Of a DNA stretch of 35,466 bases, positions 7,990 to 16,288 are shown piece by piece. How positions within the stretch are numbered: position 1 is the stretch's first letter; each line of letters starts with the position of its first letter. The notes under the pieces were generated by a model. It ran no database searches, had not been told where the DNA came from, and saw only the letters and a list, made by a program, of their open reading frames with translations. The stretch is taken from positions 1-35,466 of the forward strand of contig NZ_LMVP01000301.1 of assembly GCF_002287235.1 (NCBI RefSeq), read 5' to 3'. The DNA comes from Methanosarcina spelaei (lineage in GTDB: Archaea; Halobacteriota; Methanosarcinia; Methanosarcinales; Methanosarcinaceae). Both the position numbers and the translations under genes were made by a program.

Positions 7990-9233
7990 GTGGTGAAGAT
8001 TCTGGACTTGTCAAGATTGCACTGGTATCTTGTGGCTCTGAGTATGCCGGAGTTCAGCCCGAGTTTGAAGAAGCCGCAGCCAAAGTAAATGCAAAATTTA
8101 TCTATCCTGAAATTGATGTTTCGTCCATAGATACTATAGGTAGAGATTTCGGACTTGAGGTTGCAAGTGGAGACCTGAGGCTTATGATGGCCCGGGCAAA
8201 GGCTGTTGTTGAAGGTACAACAAACGCGGATGGGGTTTTTATTACCACCTGTTTCCGCTGTGCTGAGGGAGCTATTGTACGAAATGAGATTCGAAGATAC
8301 ATTCATGGGCACTCTAACATTCCGGTAATCAGTTATTCGTTTACTGAAAGTACCAGTGCAGGCACGCTTCTTACTCGTCTGGAAGCCCTTACTACAATTG
8401 TACGACGCAGGCACCTTCTTACAAGGGAAGTTCAGACCGGACTGACTGCAGGAATAGACTCAGGGTCAACAACCACAAAAGCCGTGGTAATGAGGGACAA
8501 CAAAATAATAGGCAAGGGATGGGTTCCCACAACGAAAGTCCTTGAAAGCGCCGAAGAAGCATACTCACAGGCTCTAAAAGAAGCCGGGGTCTCTAAGGAA
8601 GAAATTCAGGCTCTTGGTACTACAGGATACGGCCGTTTCCTTATTGGTAACAGTCTTAAAGCTCAGCTTATTCAGGAAGAAATAACTGTCAACTCAAAAG
8701 GAGCTGTTTATCTTGCTAACAAGCAAAAAGGCAGTGCAACAGTTATTGACATAGGCGGTATGGACAACAAAGCAATCTCGGTTCAGGACGGTATTCCCGG
8801 AATGTTTACAATGGGTGGTATTTGCGCAGGCGCTTCAGGACGTTTCTTTGAAATGATCTCAAAGCGTCTTGGTGTAGATATTACCGAACTGGGAGCCCTG
8901 GCAGTCAAAGGGATGCATGAAAATGTATCCATGAACAGCTACTGCATAGTTTTTGGAACTCAATCCCTTGTAAATTCCCTTGCAAAAGGAGCTACTCCTG
9001 AAGATGTAGCTGCTGCAGCCTGTTATAGTGTGGTAGAACAGATATACGAGCAGCAGTTGCAGGAAGTAGATGTTAAAGAACCACTGATTCTTGTGGGTGG
9101 GTCTTCACTTATTGCAGGAGTTCCAAAAGCTCTTGAAGAGCTTCTCAAGATCAAGGTCCTTGTGCCAGAGAACTCACACCTTATAGGGGCAGTAGGAGCA
9201 GCTTTGCTTGCTTCCGGCTTTGTGGAGGAGTGA
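7986..9233 (+). CDS. mmp15: Methanogenesis marker protein 15 (Mmp15), HgdC/BadF-like ATPase
   Basis: The 415-residue protein has an N-terminal marker-specific region (about 1-150, with C89 and C92 in TTCFRC) and a C-terminal ASKHA ATPase domain. That domain starts [13 protein letters not shown] (157-169), with a second phosphate loop [12 protein letters not shown] (253-264). It resembles the activator of 2-hydroxyacyl-CoA dehydratases (HgdC, BadF/BadG), which uses ATP to push electrons to low potential from an interface [4Fe-4S] cluster. The cluster Cys positions appear kept: C280 in [10 protein letters not shown] and C320 in YCIVFGTQS. This makes it a good candidate for an ATP-driven electron donor in MCR activation; that last step is inference. 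ATG overlaps the mmp5 stop, and AAGGAGGG lies seven bases before it. Confidence 0.9.
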   Translation: MSGEDSGLVKIALVSCGSEYAGVQPEFEEAAAKVNAKFIYPEIDVSSIDTIGRDFGLEVASGDLRLMMARAKAVVEGTTNADGVFITTCFRCAEGAIVRNEIRRYIHGHSNIPVISYSFTESTSAGTLLTRLEALTTIVRRRHLLTREVQTGLTAGIDSGSTTTKAVVMRDNKIIGKGWVPTTKVLESAEEAYSQALKEAGVSKEEIQALGTTGYGRFLIGNSLKAQLIQEEITVNSKGAVYLANKQKGSATVIDIGGMDNKAISVQDGIPGMFTMGGICAGASGRFFEMISKRLGVDITELGALAVKGMHENVSMNSYCIVFGTQSLVNSLAKGATPEDVAAAACYSVVEQIYEQQLQEVDVKEPLILVGGSSLIAGVPKALEELLKIKVLVPENSHLIGAVGAALLASGFVEE

Positions 9234-9240
9234 GGGGAAA

Positions 9241-9840
9241 ATGGATTCTCTTGAGGTCTTTGATGTCGAGTCCGCAATTGCTTCGGAGCAAGAATTTTAC
9301 AGAAAGATTATAGAGGACAACCTTTCAAATCTCAAGCTTGCCCCGGCGATAGGGAGAATAAAGGTGGTTTTAAGACCTGAAGATTCCCTTTTTCAAATGG
9401 CAATTATCCTGAGGGATGTGGGCACTAAAGTTACAACAACCGATATTGCCGATATGGAGGCAAAACCGGTTGCTGGCGAAATAATAATTTCTATAAAAAA
9501 AGAGCAGTACATTCCGGAACTTCTGGGAAAACTCTGGGAGCGCTATGGGAAAGCTAACATCAGCCAACCAGACCGCTGGACTGTGACCATAAGTACGGAT
9601 AAGCCAGATCAAGAAGCAGCTTTTCTTAAAGATATGATGGTTGCAGATCCCCGGCACAGGCTTCATGAAAACCTTGTTGATTTTGCAATCCGTGTCACTC
9701 CAGAGGGTTTCAGGGTTCGGTATCACCTGTATAAAGGTACCCAGTTTATTTTTGTGGCATCCGAGGAAGCACTAAAACGTGAATGGATAAAAGAGACGGA
9801 AGCGATGCTCGAGGAACTCATGAAAGGAGGGAAAAAGTAA
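9241..9840 (+). CDS. mmp17: Methanogenesis marker protein 17 (Mmp17), MCR activation complex subunit
   Basis: The 199-residue soluble protein matches methanogenesis marker 17 by position and length. I chose ATG 9241, seven bases after the mmp15 stop, with GAGGGG directly before it. An upstream in-frame ATG at 9208 lies inside mmp15 and would add eleven residues unlike the family start. The protein has no cysteines in the part I read, so it is unlikely to bind a cluster by itself. In Methanothermobacter, Mmp17 is part of the A3a component with McrC, Mmp3 and Mmp7. The stop is one base before the mmp7 ATG, so the two are probably made in equal amounts. Confidence 0.88.
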   Translation: MDSLEVFDVESAIASEQEFYRKIIEDNLSNLKLAPAIGRIKVVLRPEDSLFQMAIILRDVGTKVTTTDIADMEAKPVAGEIIISIKKEQYIPELLGKLWERYGKANISQPDRWTVTISTDKPDQEAAFLKDMMVADPRHRLHENLVDFAIRVTPEGFRVRYHLYKGTQFIFVASEEALKREWIKETEAMLEELMKGGKK

Positions 9841-9841
9841 G

Positions 9842-10774
9842 ATGGCAGTATTCCGACCCTATCTTTATACCGGTGGTGTCCACAAGCATGGACTTTTAAT
9901 TGAGCTGCTGGAAGACCTTGGAGGTTACATAATCCAAAAAGTAGTTACAGGGACTGAAGTCAATCTTATTATGCTTGTTCCGGAAAAAGACATCCCGATA
10001 GTAAAAAAACAAGCTGATGATTTACTTGGGATGATGGTAGAAGCTTCACTAACTGGAGTTGAGATTGCAGTCGTTTCGCCGACCCTTGCTTCTCACCACC
10101 TTCCACATTCAGCTTGTGATGTAGCAGAATATCTTCGTCATCCCGGAGCTAATACAAACATGATAGGACTTGCAAGAGGAATGGGGCGCAGGGTGTCTCT
10201 ATCTATGGATTACGAAAGGAAGCTTATCAATGAACACGATATTGCAGTTTTCACATTCGGATCTTTTAGCGACTGCATAATAAACAAGAAGCCAAAGCTC
10301 TTTGAAGGCATAGAAATCCCTATTGTGGTTACAGGTGGACCTGAATTAAAAACGGAGGAAGTTCACGGAGCAGACCTCTACGTTGGGAATATCGGAAGAA
10401 CATCTCACAGGTTAAGGAAAGCCGAGGAAGTTAGTGCCCTTGATAAACTCAACGAGGGAGTTGGAAAGATTGCTGATAATATTCGTAAACAGCAGGCAAA
10501 AGACCCACTTGCAGTGCTTCCTGCCAGAGTAATGAATGAGATAGAAAATCAGGTTCCGGAAATCCGAACTGTACTTTCGCCTGCTCCACTTACCCTCCAG
10601 CTTAATGGAGTCAGGGTCAAACTCTCATATGATGAATTCCATGAAAAAATTGAAAATTTGGAATTTGATGAAGGGGTCACCCTTTCCGAGCTTGCAGATA
10701 TTTCAAAATCAAAAATGAAAAATTATATATTGATAAAAATCAAATCTAAGTCTGACGTTGGTTTTGCAATTTGA
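9842..10774 (+). CDS. mmp7: Methanogenesis marker protein 7 (Mmp7), MCR activation complex subunit
   Basis: The 310-residue protein matches methanogenesis marker 7. Visible conserved elements are SHHLPHSACDVAEYLR (84-99) with C92, the glycine-rich MIGLARGMGRR (107-117), and VFTFGSFSDCI (136-146) with C145. The two separated cysteines and His-rich motif fit a metal-cluster binding subunit. The MCR activation complex has been reported to contain complex iron-sulfur clusters, and which residues here bind them is inference. AAGGAGGG lies within the end of mmp17 about eleven bases before the ATG. It is the last gene of the operon; a T-rich tail follows at 10800-10830. Confidence 0.88.
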   Translation: MAVFRPYLYTGGVHKHGLLIELLEDLGGYIIQKVVTGTEVNLIMLVPEKDIPIVKKQADDLLGMMVEASLTGVEIAVVSPTLASHHLPHSACDVAEYLRHPGANTNMIGLARGMGRRVSLSMDYERKLINEHDIAVFTFGSFSDCIINKKPKLFEGIEIPIVVTGGPELKTEEVHGADLYVGNIGRTSHRLRKAEEVSALDKLNEGVGKIADNIRKQQAKDPLAVLPARVMNEIENQVPEIRTVLSPAPLTLQLNGVRVKLSYDEFHEKIENLEFDEGVTLSELADISKSKMKNYILIKIKSKSDVGFAI

Positions 10775-10918
10775 CCCGGGTTCTGTTGCGTTAAGAGTTA
10801 TTTGCTTTACATTTTATTGGGTTCGTGCTTTTCACTTATCCTTTAGATTGTAAGGTTTGAAACAGAAAAAACTGCGTCGGAATCCTTTTTCCATGTTAAT
10901 CTATGCTGGTGGTTTCGT

Positions 10919-11386
10919 ATGGAACTTGAGGATATTGTGGAAATTCTGAAAAAGGACCCTGAGAAAGCTGTTCCTGAACTCCTTGAAGATGTCCGGAATC
11001 AGTATGGTGAAGTCCCCTACATAATGAACTTCATGAAAGACCTTCCGGAGATTTTCATTCCAAAAACACTTTATGAGAACTCCATAATGAGGGGATTCAA
11101 GAACCTCGATCCAGAGACAGTCGAACTTATTGCGATAGGTGTAGCTTCTGCCCTTCGTTGCGAGCATTGCCTGAAAATGCATATTAGAGTCGCAAAACGA
11201 AAAGGAATTAACAAAGAAAAAATATTTTATGCAATTATGATAGGAGCATCTATATCCAATGCCGCAGTACTAGCTGAAAGTACAAGAGCGCTTGCATCCG
11301 AATTTCCGGATGACGAAAATGAAGAAGAGTGCTGTTGTGACTCGAACTGTGAGATATGTAATATCTCCAAGGCCACTCTTAAGTAA
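10919..11386 (+). CDS. Carboxymuconolactone decarboxylase/AhpD-like protein with Cys-rich C-terminus
   Basis: The 155-residue protein has the helical AhpD/CMD core with the active-site pattern CEHCLKMH (C81, C84, H88), as in alkylhydroperoxidase AhpD-type thiol peroxidases and related enzymes. An acidic segment then leads to a cysteine cluster at the end: three consecutive Cys (138-140), C144 and C147. That tail is unusual for the family and could bind a metal or form disulfides. The gene starts 144 bases after mmp7 on the same strand; GGTGG is about six bases before the ATG. It may share transcripts with the mmp operon or have its own promoter. A redox-protection role for oxygen-sensitive MCR machinery is speculative. 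Confidence 0.8.
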   Translation: MELEDIVEILKKDPEKAVPELLEDVRNQYGEVPYIMNFMKDLPEIFIPKTLYENSIMRGFKNLDPETVELIAIGVASALRCEHCLKMHIRVAKRKGINKEKIFYAIMIGASISNAAVLAESTRALASEFPDDENEEECCCDSNCEICNISKATLK

Positions 11387-11755
11387 ATAGATAGATTCTA
11401 GGTTATGATAGATATATCTTCAATTATAAATTCATTATAAAAAATAACTCAGAATTCGCTTATAAATTTGTCTTTGCGATCTTATAAACTCAGTTCATTA
11501 GGATCACATTTAATTTTGAAAAACTTATTCTCTGACAAAACTTGACAAAAAGCTAGTCTCTGTAAGTTCTTCCGTTAATAATCGTCCACCGATACAGATC
11601 CGTCTATTTGCCCGGATTTTATGTGAATATATGTGACGTATGGAATATGTGTGAGATATTAGAATGTATGCGAGGGATCGATAGTTTTATGTCGGGTTTT
11701 CAGGGTTAATAATATTTTTATCATGGTAAGCTGATTTATATTAAGTTGAGACCAT
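11387..11755. other. Intergenic, no gene seen
   Basis: The 369 bases between the AhpD-like gene and the matrixin gene hold AT-rich sequence with several GTGTGA/ATATGTGA-like stretches near 11620-11660 but no open frame, hairpin or repeat I would defend. It presumably contains the terminator of the first gene and the promoter of the second. Confidence 0.5.
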
Positions 11756-12442
11756 ATGTACAGAGTTAGATTCTATTTGCTGTTATTTGCGGTATTTATC
11801 TTACTGACCGTCTCAGCTGCATCTGAAGCAAATCCGGAAAGGATTATGGACTATCCATGGGACCACTCTCCTATTACCGTATATATTGATGACAGCAACG
11901 TTCCAGAACACTACAGCCCTACCTATTACGCACAAATAGAAAAAGCTATGGAATACTGGGAGGAGGGAGGAAACGGAAACCTTAAGTTTACGCCTGTTTT
12001 CAAACTTGTGGATTCGAAAGAAGCTGATATCAGGATAAGATGGGTAGAGAATCTGGAGACTGTCGAAGGAGCTCCTCCAGGCGTTGCTGGCTATGCAAGT
12101 CCCAGGGTATCTAATGGTCGATTTGTAAGAGTCGACATAGTGCTTGAGGTAGGAAACTTTCAGGGGAAATCCTGGCGCCAGTATGGGGATGAGACAATGC
12201 TTTCTATTGCAAAACATGAATTCGGGCACGCCCTGGGCCTGGGTCACAGCAGCAATAGAAGGGATATCATGTACCCTGAACACGAGCAAAGAGAAGATAT
12301 AAATCCTCTCCTCCTGAGCAAGTACAGGCCTTTACTGAGTGTTGCAGCGCTTGTAGCTTTTGCAGTTCTTCTGTACTTTGGGATAAGCTGGCAGCGCAGC
12401 AGGAAAAAAAGGAAAAAACTTGAGGATAAATATTTCAAGTAA
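11756..12442 (+). CDS. Membrane-anchored matrixin-like zinc metalloprotease (M10 family)
   Basis: The 228-residue protein starts with a signal peptide (about residues 1-23, hydrophobic with an Ala-Ser end). The middle is a compact matrixin/metzincin domain with the zinc site HEFGHALGLGH (154-164; H154, E155, H158, H164) and the following Met-turn DIMYP (170-174). It ends with one hydrophobic helix (about 193-210) and a short basic tail, RSRKKRKK. The expected form is an enzyme outside the cell held by a C-terminal membrane helix with the tail inside. No propeptide cysteine switch (PRCGxPD) is present, so activation must differ from animal MMPs. The substrate is unknown; surface-layer or neighbouring surface proteins are obvious possibilities. 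The ribosome site is weak (TTGAGACC before ATG). Confidence 0.85.
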   Translation: MYRVRFYLLLFAVFILLTVSAASEANPERIMDYPWDHSPITVYIDDSNVPEHYSPTYYAQIEKAMEYWEEGGNGNLKFTPVFKLVDSKEADIRIRWVENLETVEGAPPGVAGYASPRVSNGRFVRVDIVLEVGNFQGKSWRQYGDETMLSIAKHEFGHALGLGHSSNRRDIMYPEHEQREDINPLLLSKYRPLLSVAALVAFAVLLYFGISWQRSRKKRKKLEDKYFK

Positions 12443-12618
12443 AATTTAGATAAAGTACCTCAGAGTGAATCCAATTTAAGATTTTATCCAAAAAATCAAA
12501 ATCGGTTTTAGGACAACTTATAAAAAATATTCCTGTACTAATATTGCAATAGTACTTTTTGTTTATCCATACTTTTTAAGTCTATTTCGACTAACTGATA
12601 TATAGTTACAGTAGTTAC

Positions 12619-12660
12619 GAGTATTTACGGTCGAGTATTTACGGTCGAGTATTTACGGTT
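12619..12660 (+). repeat. 14-bp tandem repeat, three copies
   Basis: GAGTATTTACGGTC occurs three times head to tail at 12619, 12633 and 12647; the last unit ends in T instead of C. It lies in the 477-base gap between two convergent genes. A recent slippage-type expansion is the simplest explanation. Confidence 0.85.
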
Positions 12661-12730
12661 CCGAATCATATTTGGCTCCCAAAAGAACGAATAGCTGTTA
12701 GCACCCTCGAAACTAAAAATGAAACTATAA

Positions 12731-12895
12731 AAAACTTAGATGAGGGTATTGAATTCTCATCATAAAACTTAGATGAGGTTATTGAGTCCTCGTCATAAAA
12801 CTTAGATGAGGTTATTAAGTCCTCGTCATAAAACTTAGATGAGGTTATTAAGTCCTCATCATAAAACTTAGATTAGGATGTTGAATCCTCATCAT
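12731..12895 (+). repeat. 33-bp tandem array of five units, each an inverted repeat
   Basis: CTTAGAT/CTTAGATGA recurs at 12735, 12768, 12801, 12834 and 12867, an exact 33-base period. Each unit contains GATGAGG, nine bases, then CCTCGTC or CCTCATC, forming a seven-pair stem. Changes between units mostly keep pairing (C/T swaps give GU or AU pairs); unit 5 has one mismatch. It sits between the 3' ends of the matrixin gene (+) and the PKD gene (-). Units are contiguous with no unique spacers, so it is not CRISPR. A bidirectional transcription-end structure or a small structured RNA is possible. Confidence 0.85.
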
Positions 12896-12919
12896 ATATT
12901 CTTTCTTTACTACATATTC

Positions 12920-14629
12920 TTACTTTCTTTTATACAAAATCACAGCAAACAAGCTAACGATTCCAATAACTGATTCAAAACCTGGAGATTTTTTGCTTTC
13001 GTTTTCAGAAGTACTTGGATTTTGTGTTTGTTTAACGTTTGTTGCATTACTTGCATTGTTTTCAAGACTACTATTAGATTCAGATTGAGTTTCAGATTTT
13101 GTTTCATTCAGAGTTGAACTTGGTGCTGTCTTGCCAGTTATTGCGAATGGAGAGGATAATTCCGAGGTTTCAGCTGTGAAATACAGGTACTTATCGTCTT
13201 CTCCTACGAGAGTGGTTTGTAAAGAATTCCATTTTGAGTCGCTGTATCCATTAAAGGTAATGGAAGACTTGTCTATATTTTTGTCTTGAACCCAGGATTT
13301 TTCAACCTTGAAATATACTCTTGTATTTTCAATATTATCGGGAGTTGCAAATCCACTGTTTCCTACCCAAATGTTTACGAATTTATACACTTCATCCGAA
13401 GGCGATTCTGAAACTAGAGTGGACTGATTTACTAGCATCTCAACTACAGCTGTAGTTTTACCAACAGTCTTTTTAGAATCAAAACTCATATTAGTTACAG
13501 GAGTGGCACGTTGTGGGAAATCGAAATTTGCAGAGTTTCCGTATGTAATAGAAGTTTGTGAAATTTCTTTAGCTTCTACATTACTTTGAGGCTCGGGCGA
13601 ACCCCCAACACCTCCACTGCTACTACCACTGCTACTGCCACTACCACTACCACTACCACTACCACTACCGCTACTACTGCTATCACTGTTACTATCACTG
13701 CTACTGCTACCACTGCTTCCATCACTTGAGTCGCTCACTTCTTCCACATATATTGTTTTGTTTGCCAAGCTTGTTCCGTTTTCATTGTTTGATGTAAGAT
13801 TGACAGTATAGTTTCCTGCTGTTGAATAGGGATGTTCTGGATTCTGCTCGGTTGAATTAGTTCCGTCTCCAAAGTCCCAGCTCCATTCACTTGCATTTTG
13901 TGAGGTGTCTGCAAATTGGACATCGAGACCATTGGAATTATCGGCGTCAAAGCTTGCTTCGGGAAGAACTTTTTGCTGTTCCAGAACGGTTATTTCTTGA
14001 GCTGTTGCATCCCAACCTCTTCCATTACTCACTTCTAAAACAACTCTATAAGTTCCGGGATAATTGAAAGTATATGTTGGATTCTTTTCTTTTGAAGTAT
14101 TTGTCAGTCCAAAATACCATAAAGCTGTAGTTGAATTTTTACTCTTGTCAGTAAATGTTACATTCAATGGTGCATATCCAGAAGTGGAGGATGCAGAGAA
14201 ATTAGCAGTTGGTAGGTCTGTAGTGTTTTTATTTCCCACTACATAATCTATCTTTTTAAGGGAATCACTTCCATTAGGCCCAACTACAGTCAAAGTAACG
14301 TTGAAAACTCCATAAGCTTTAGCTCTTCCAAATCTATGAGAAGTAGTTACCGAGTTTCCGTTTCCACTGCTGTAAGACCAATGGTCAATTTGTGGATTAT
14401 AAAATTCCCATTTCCAACTGGTAACTTTACCGGTCACGTTACCAGTTAACCTTGAATCAAAAGGAACAGTCCCTTTAAGGACGTTACAAGTAAAGTCATT
14501 AATTGTGACATTGCCTGTAGCTGTGACATTGTCTGCAGCCGAGACCACTCCAATTGATGGTATAATAGCTAAAATTACTTGCAAGAATAAAATAACTAAT
14601 AAAATCATAGATGAAAAAGATTTTTTCAT
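12920..14629 (-). CDS. PKD-domain surface protein with PGF-CTERM archaeosortase signal
   Basis: This is a 569-residue exported protein. Signal peptide: residues 1-31. Three PKD-type Ig-like domains follow at about 40-131, 140-216 and 222-296; the third has the classic WDFGDGT (251-257). Next comes a 45-residue Ser/Gly/Asp linker (298-343), coded by a short-period repeat. Then a domain of about 150 residues matches the PGF-pre-PGF type that precedes sorting signals. A Ser/Asn-rich stretch leads to SPGFESVIGIVSLFAVILYKR at the end: the PGF motif (549-551), a hydrophobic helix and a basic tail. Such tails are targets of archaeosortase A, which removes the helix and attaches a lipid. Many NxS/T sites suggest N-glycosylation. 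AGGAGG precedes the ATG by seven bases. The PKD domains suggest adhesion or S-layer contact. Confidence 0.9.
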   Translation of the reverse strand: MKKSFSSMILLVILFLQVILAIIPSIGVVSAADNVTATGNVTINDFTCNVLKGTVPFDSRLTGNVTGKVTSWKWEFYNPQIDHWSYSSGNGNSVTTSHRFGRAKAYGVFNVTLTVVGPNGSDSLKKIDYVVGNKNTTDLPTANFSASSTSGYAPLNVTFTDKSKNSTTALWYFGLTNTSKEKNPTYTFNYPGTYRVVLEVSNGRGWDATAQEITVLEQQKVLPEASFDADNSNGLDVQFADTSQNASEWSWDFGDGTNSTEQNPEHPYSTAGNYTVNLTSNNENGTSLANKTIYVEEVSDSSDGSSGSSSSDSNSDSSSSGSGSGSGSGSGSSSGSSSGGVGGSPEPQSNVEAKEISQTSITYGNSANFDFPQRATPVTNMSFDSKKTVGKTTAVVEMLVNQSTLVSESPSDEVYKFVNIWVGNSGFATPDNIENTRVYFKVEKSWVQDKNIDKSSITFNGYSDSKWNSLQTTLVGEDDKYLYFTAETSELSSPFAITGKTAPSSTLNETKSETQSESNSSLENNASNATNVKQTQNPSTSENESKKSPGFESVIGIVSLFAVILYKRK

Positions 14630-15161
14630 GTAAATCCTCCTTAGGACAAAATCAATTAAGATTTAAATTCTACAATCCTTCAATTTAGTCGAATAAGTCC
14701 TAGTTATTTTCACTCTGTTAACAAGATAATGACCAGAAAATTTGTTCTTAGATATAAAGCTTACTTTTTCGAATAAAATTATTTCATAAGTAAATATCTA
14801 AAAAAAGTTCATTTAATTTGCAATTTCTTGAAAACAACCCAATAAAGTAATAACTAAGGGAATAGTTCTTGAAGGATGTATTATAAACTGGATTAAAAAC
14901 ACATCTATAAAATAGAAAAAAAGTTCTTTATTATCAGCTTACAAATAACCTTAATGTAAGTCATCAATTTTTATTTCGAATTTTTACTTAAAGAACTGAT
15001 CCCAAAGCTCAAAATACACTTTTTTGAAGCTCCTTTTTAAAATCGTCAATTGAGCCTCTGACCAGGAAATTAATTCTATAACTTTTATAAATTATAAGAG
15101 TAAAAATAGGAGTAAAAGTTAGTTTGGGACAGGCTCAGCAGGTATCACTTTCAAGATAGGC
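14630..15161. other. Intergenic, promoter side of the PKD gene and 3' side of the Nudix gene
   Basis: This AT-rich 532-base stretch has no coding frame I support. It should hold the promoter of the PKD surface gene (reading left) and the terminator of the Nudix gene. No clear palindrome or repeat was seen. Confidence 0.45.
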
Positions 15162-15599
15162 TTAAATAGGCATCTCTGGAGGCTCTTTATTTTCTGCAGC
15201 GAATCTTTTAAAGAACTCTTTAAAATGCTCGGGAAGAGTATCAAGTTCCAGAATGCTATCAAGAGAAATCCACGTATGTTCAATGTGTTCGTCGCTCAAG
15301 TTTACCTCAGCAATGAGATATCCCCCGTCATATACTACGGCAATTACCTTTTTGTCCGGAAGCTCAAAGGTAGCATATCCTGCAATCTCTCCGGGAACAA
15401 TTGAAATCCCTGTTTCCTCCCAGACCTCCCGAACAACTGCTTCTTCAAGAGGTTCTCCACGGATCAGTTTTCCCCCTGGAAGGTCCCATTTTCCCGGGTT
15501 ACTGTGAGAGTTTTCCGACCGCCTGAGAAGCAGGAACTCGCCTTTCTCGTTCCGTAGAATGGCATAAATAGAAATGATGTAAGGTTTCTCCAGATTCAT
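15162..15599 (-). CDS. Nudix hydrolase (MutT-like)
   Basis: The 145-residue protein carries a full Nudix box at residues 42-64: GGKLIRGEP followed by LEEAVVREVWEETGI, matching GX5EX7REUXEEXGU with catalytic R57-E58 and E61/E62. It is predicted to be an Mg-dependent pyrophosphohydrolase cleaving a nucleoside diphosphate linked to another group. The start (IISIYAILRNEKGEFLLLRR) and WDLPGG resemble MutT-like sanitising enzymes, but substrate cannot be read from sequence. It stands alone, with gaps of over 500 bases on both sides. No strong ribosome site precedes the ATG, so it may have a short leader. Confidence 0.88.
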   Translation of the reverse strand: MNLEKPYIISIYAILRNEKGEFLLLRRSENSHSNPGKWDLPGGKLIRGEPLEEAVVREVWEETGISIVPGEIAGYATFELPDKKVIAVVYDGGYLIAEVNLSDEHIEHTWISLDSILELDTLPEHFKEFFKRFAAENKEPPEMPI

Positions 15600-16288
15600 A
15601 CAATAATATGTGAGATTTCTTTGTCTTAAAGGCTGGCTTTTTTAAGATCTTCAAGATATAACTTCTTTCAAATAAAGATTTCAACAACACTTTTTAAAAA
15701 ATCTTTTTCTCAACAATATTTAAAGATTCACATTTCAACGACACTTTTTAAATAGCCTCGGATTTGAGCGCAGAATCAAATATTATGGAATAATGGAAAA
15801 TGAAAATTGAAAAAATCGTATTGAGAAAAGAATAATCTAAAAAAATAATAATTATAATGTTTAAATAAAAATATTATTTTATATCTATTTTTCCAAGTTT
15901 GAGATGTAATATGTAATAAACCATTCGATTTTAGATCAAATAGAAATAAATATATTCTTATCTGGATATCTCTTTTAAAGTAGGGATTGAACATTCGTCC
16001 TTCCTATTCGGGTTTTTGGGGCAAGTAAAAATCTAGACTTGTTTTTATGTAAATTTCATAAGTCGTCTCCATACCTCAGTGCTTAATACAGGCTAAAAAT
16101 CACAAAGTTTGAAGAGTGCAGTCCCTAAATTTATCTCTAAATTGAAAACTGCAGCCTCGAATGTCGATTTGATTACAAACGGATCTTTCCTCAAATTTAG
16201 AGTTCAATAATCAAATATTGGAACAACTGGGTTTAGGAACAAAGAAAATGTGGATTAAAAATTTCATTTTAGATTGAGGGCAAACAAT
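15600..16288. other. Long AT-rich intergenic with a 20-bp direct repeat
   Basis: There is no gene in this 690-base gap. A direct repeat, TTTCAACRACACTTTTTAAA, occurs near 15678 and 15733. It lies just upstream of the Nudix gene reading left, so it may be part of its promoter. The central part is extremely AT-rich. The stretch near 16040-16220 repeats short themes of ATTT/CTAAA around a ...AAATTTAGAGTTC segment, but nothing firm. Confidence 0.4.

Noticed and set aside
7503-8414. 303-codon frame on the minus strand across mmp5 and mmp15
   Set aside because: It is long but antisense to two overlapping, recognisable marker genes; composition is Ser/Arg/Thr-rich as expected of a shadow.
12731-12895. 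Possible CRISPR array (33-base period)
   Set aside because: The whole 33-base unit repeats with no unique spacers, and there are no cas genes nearby.
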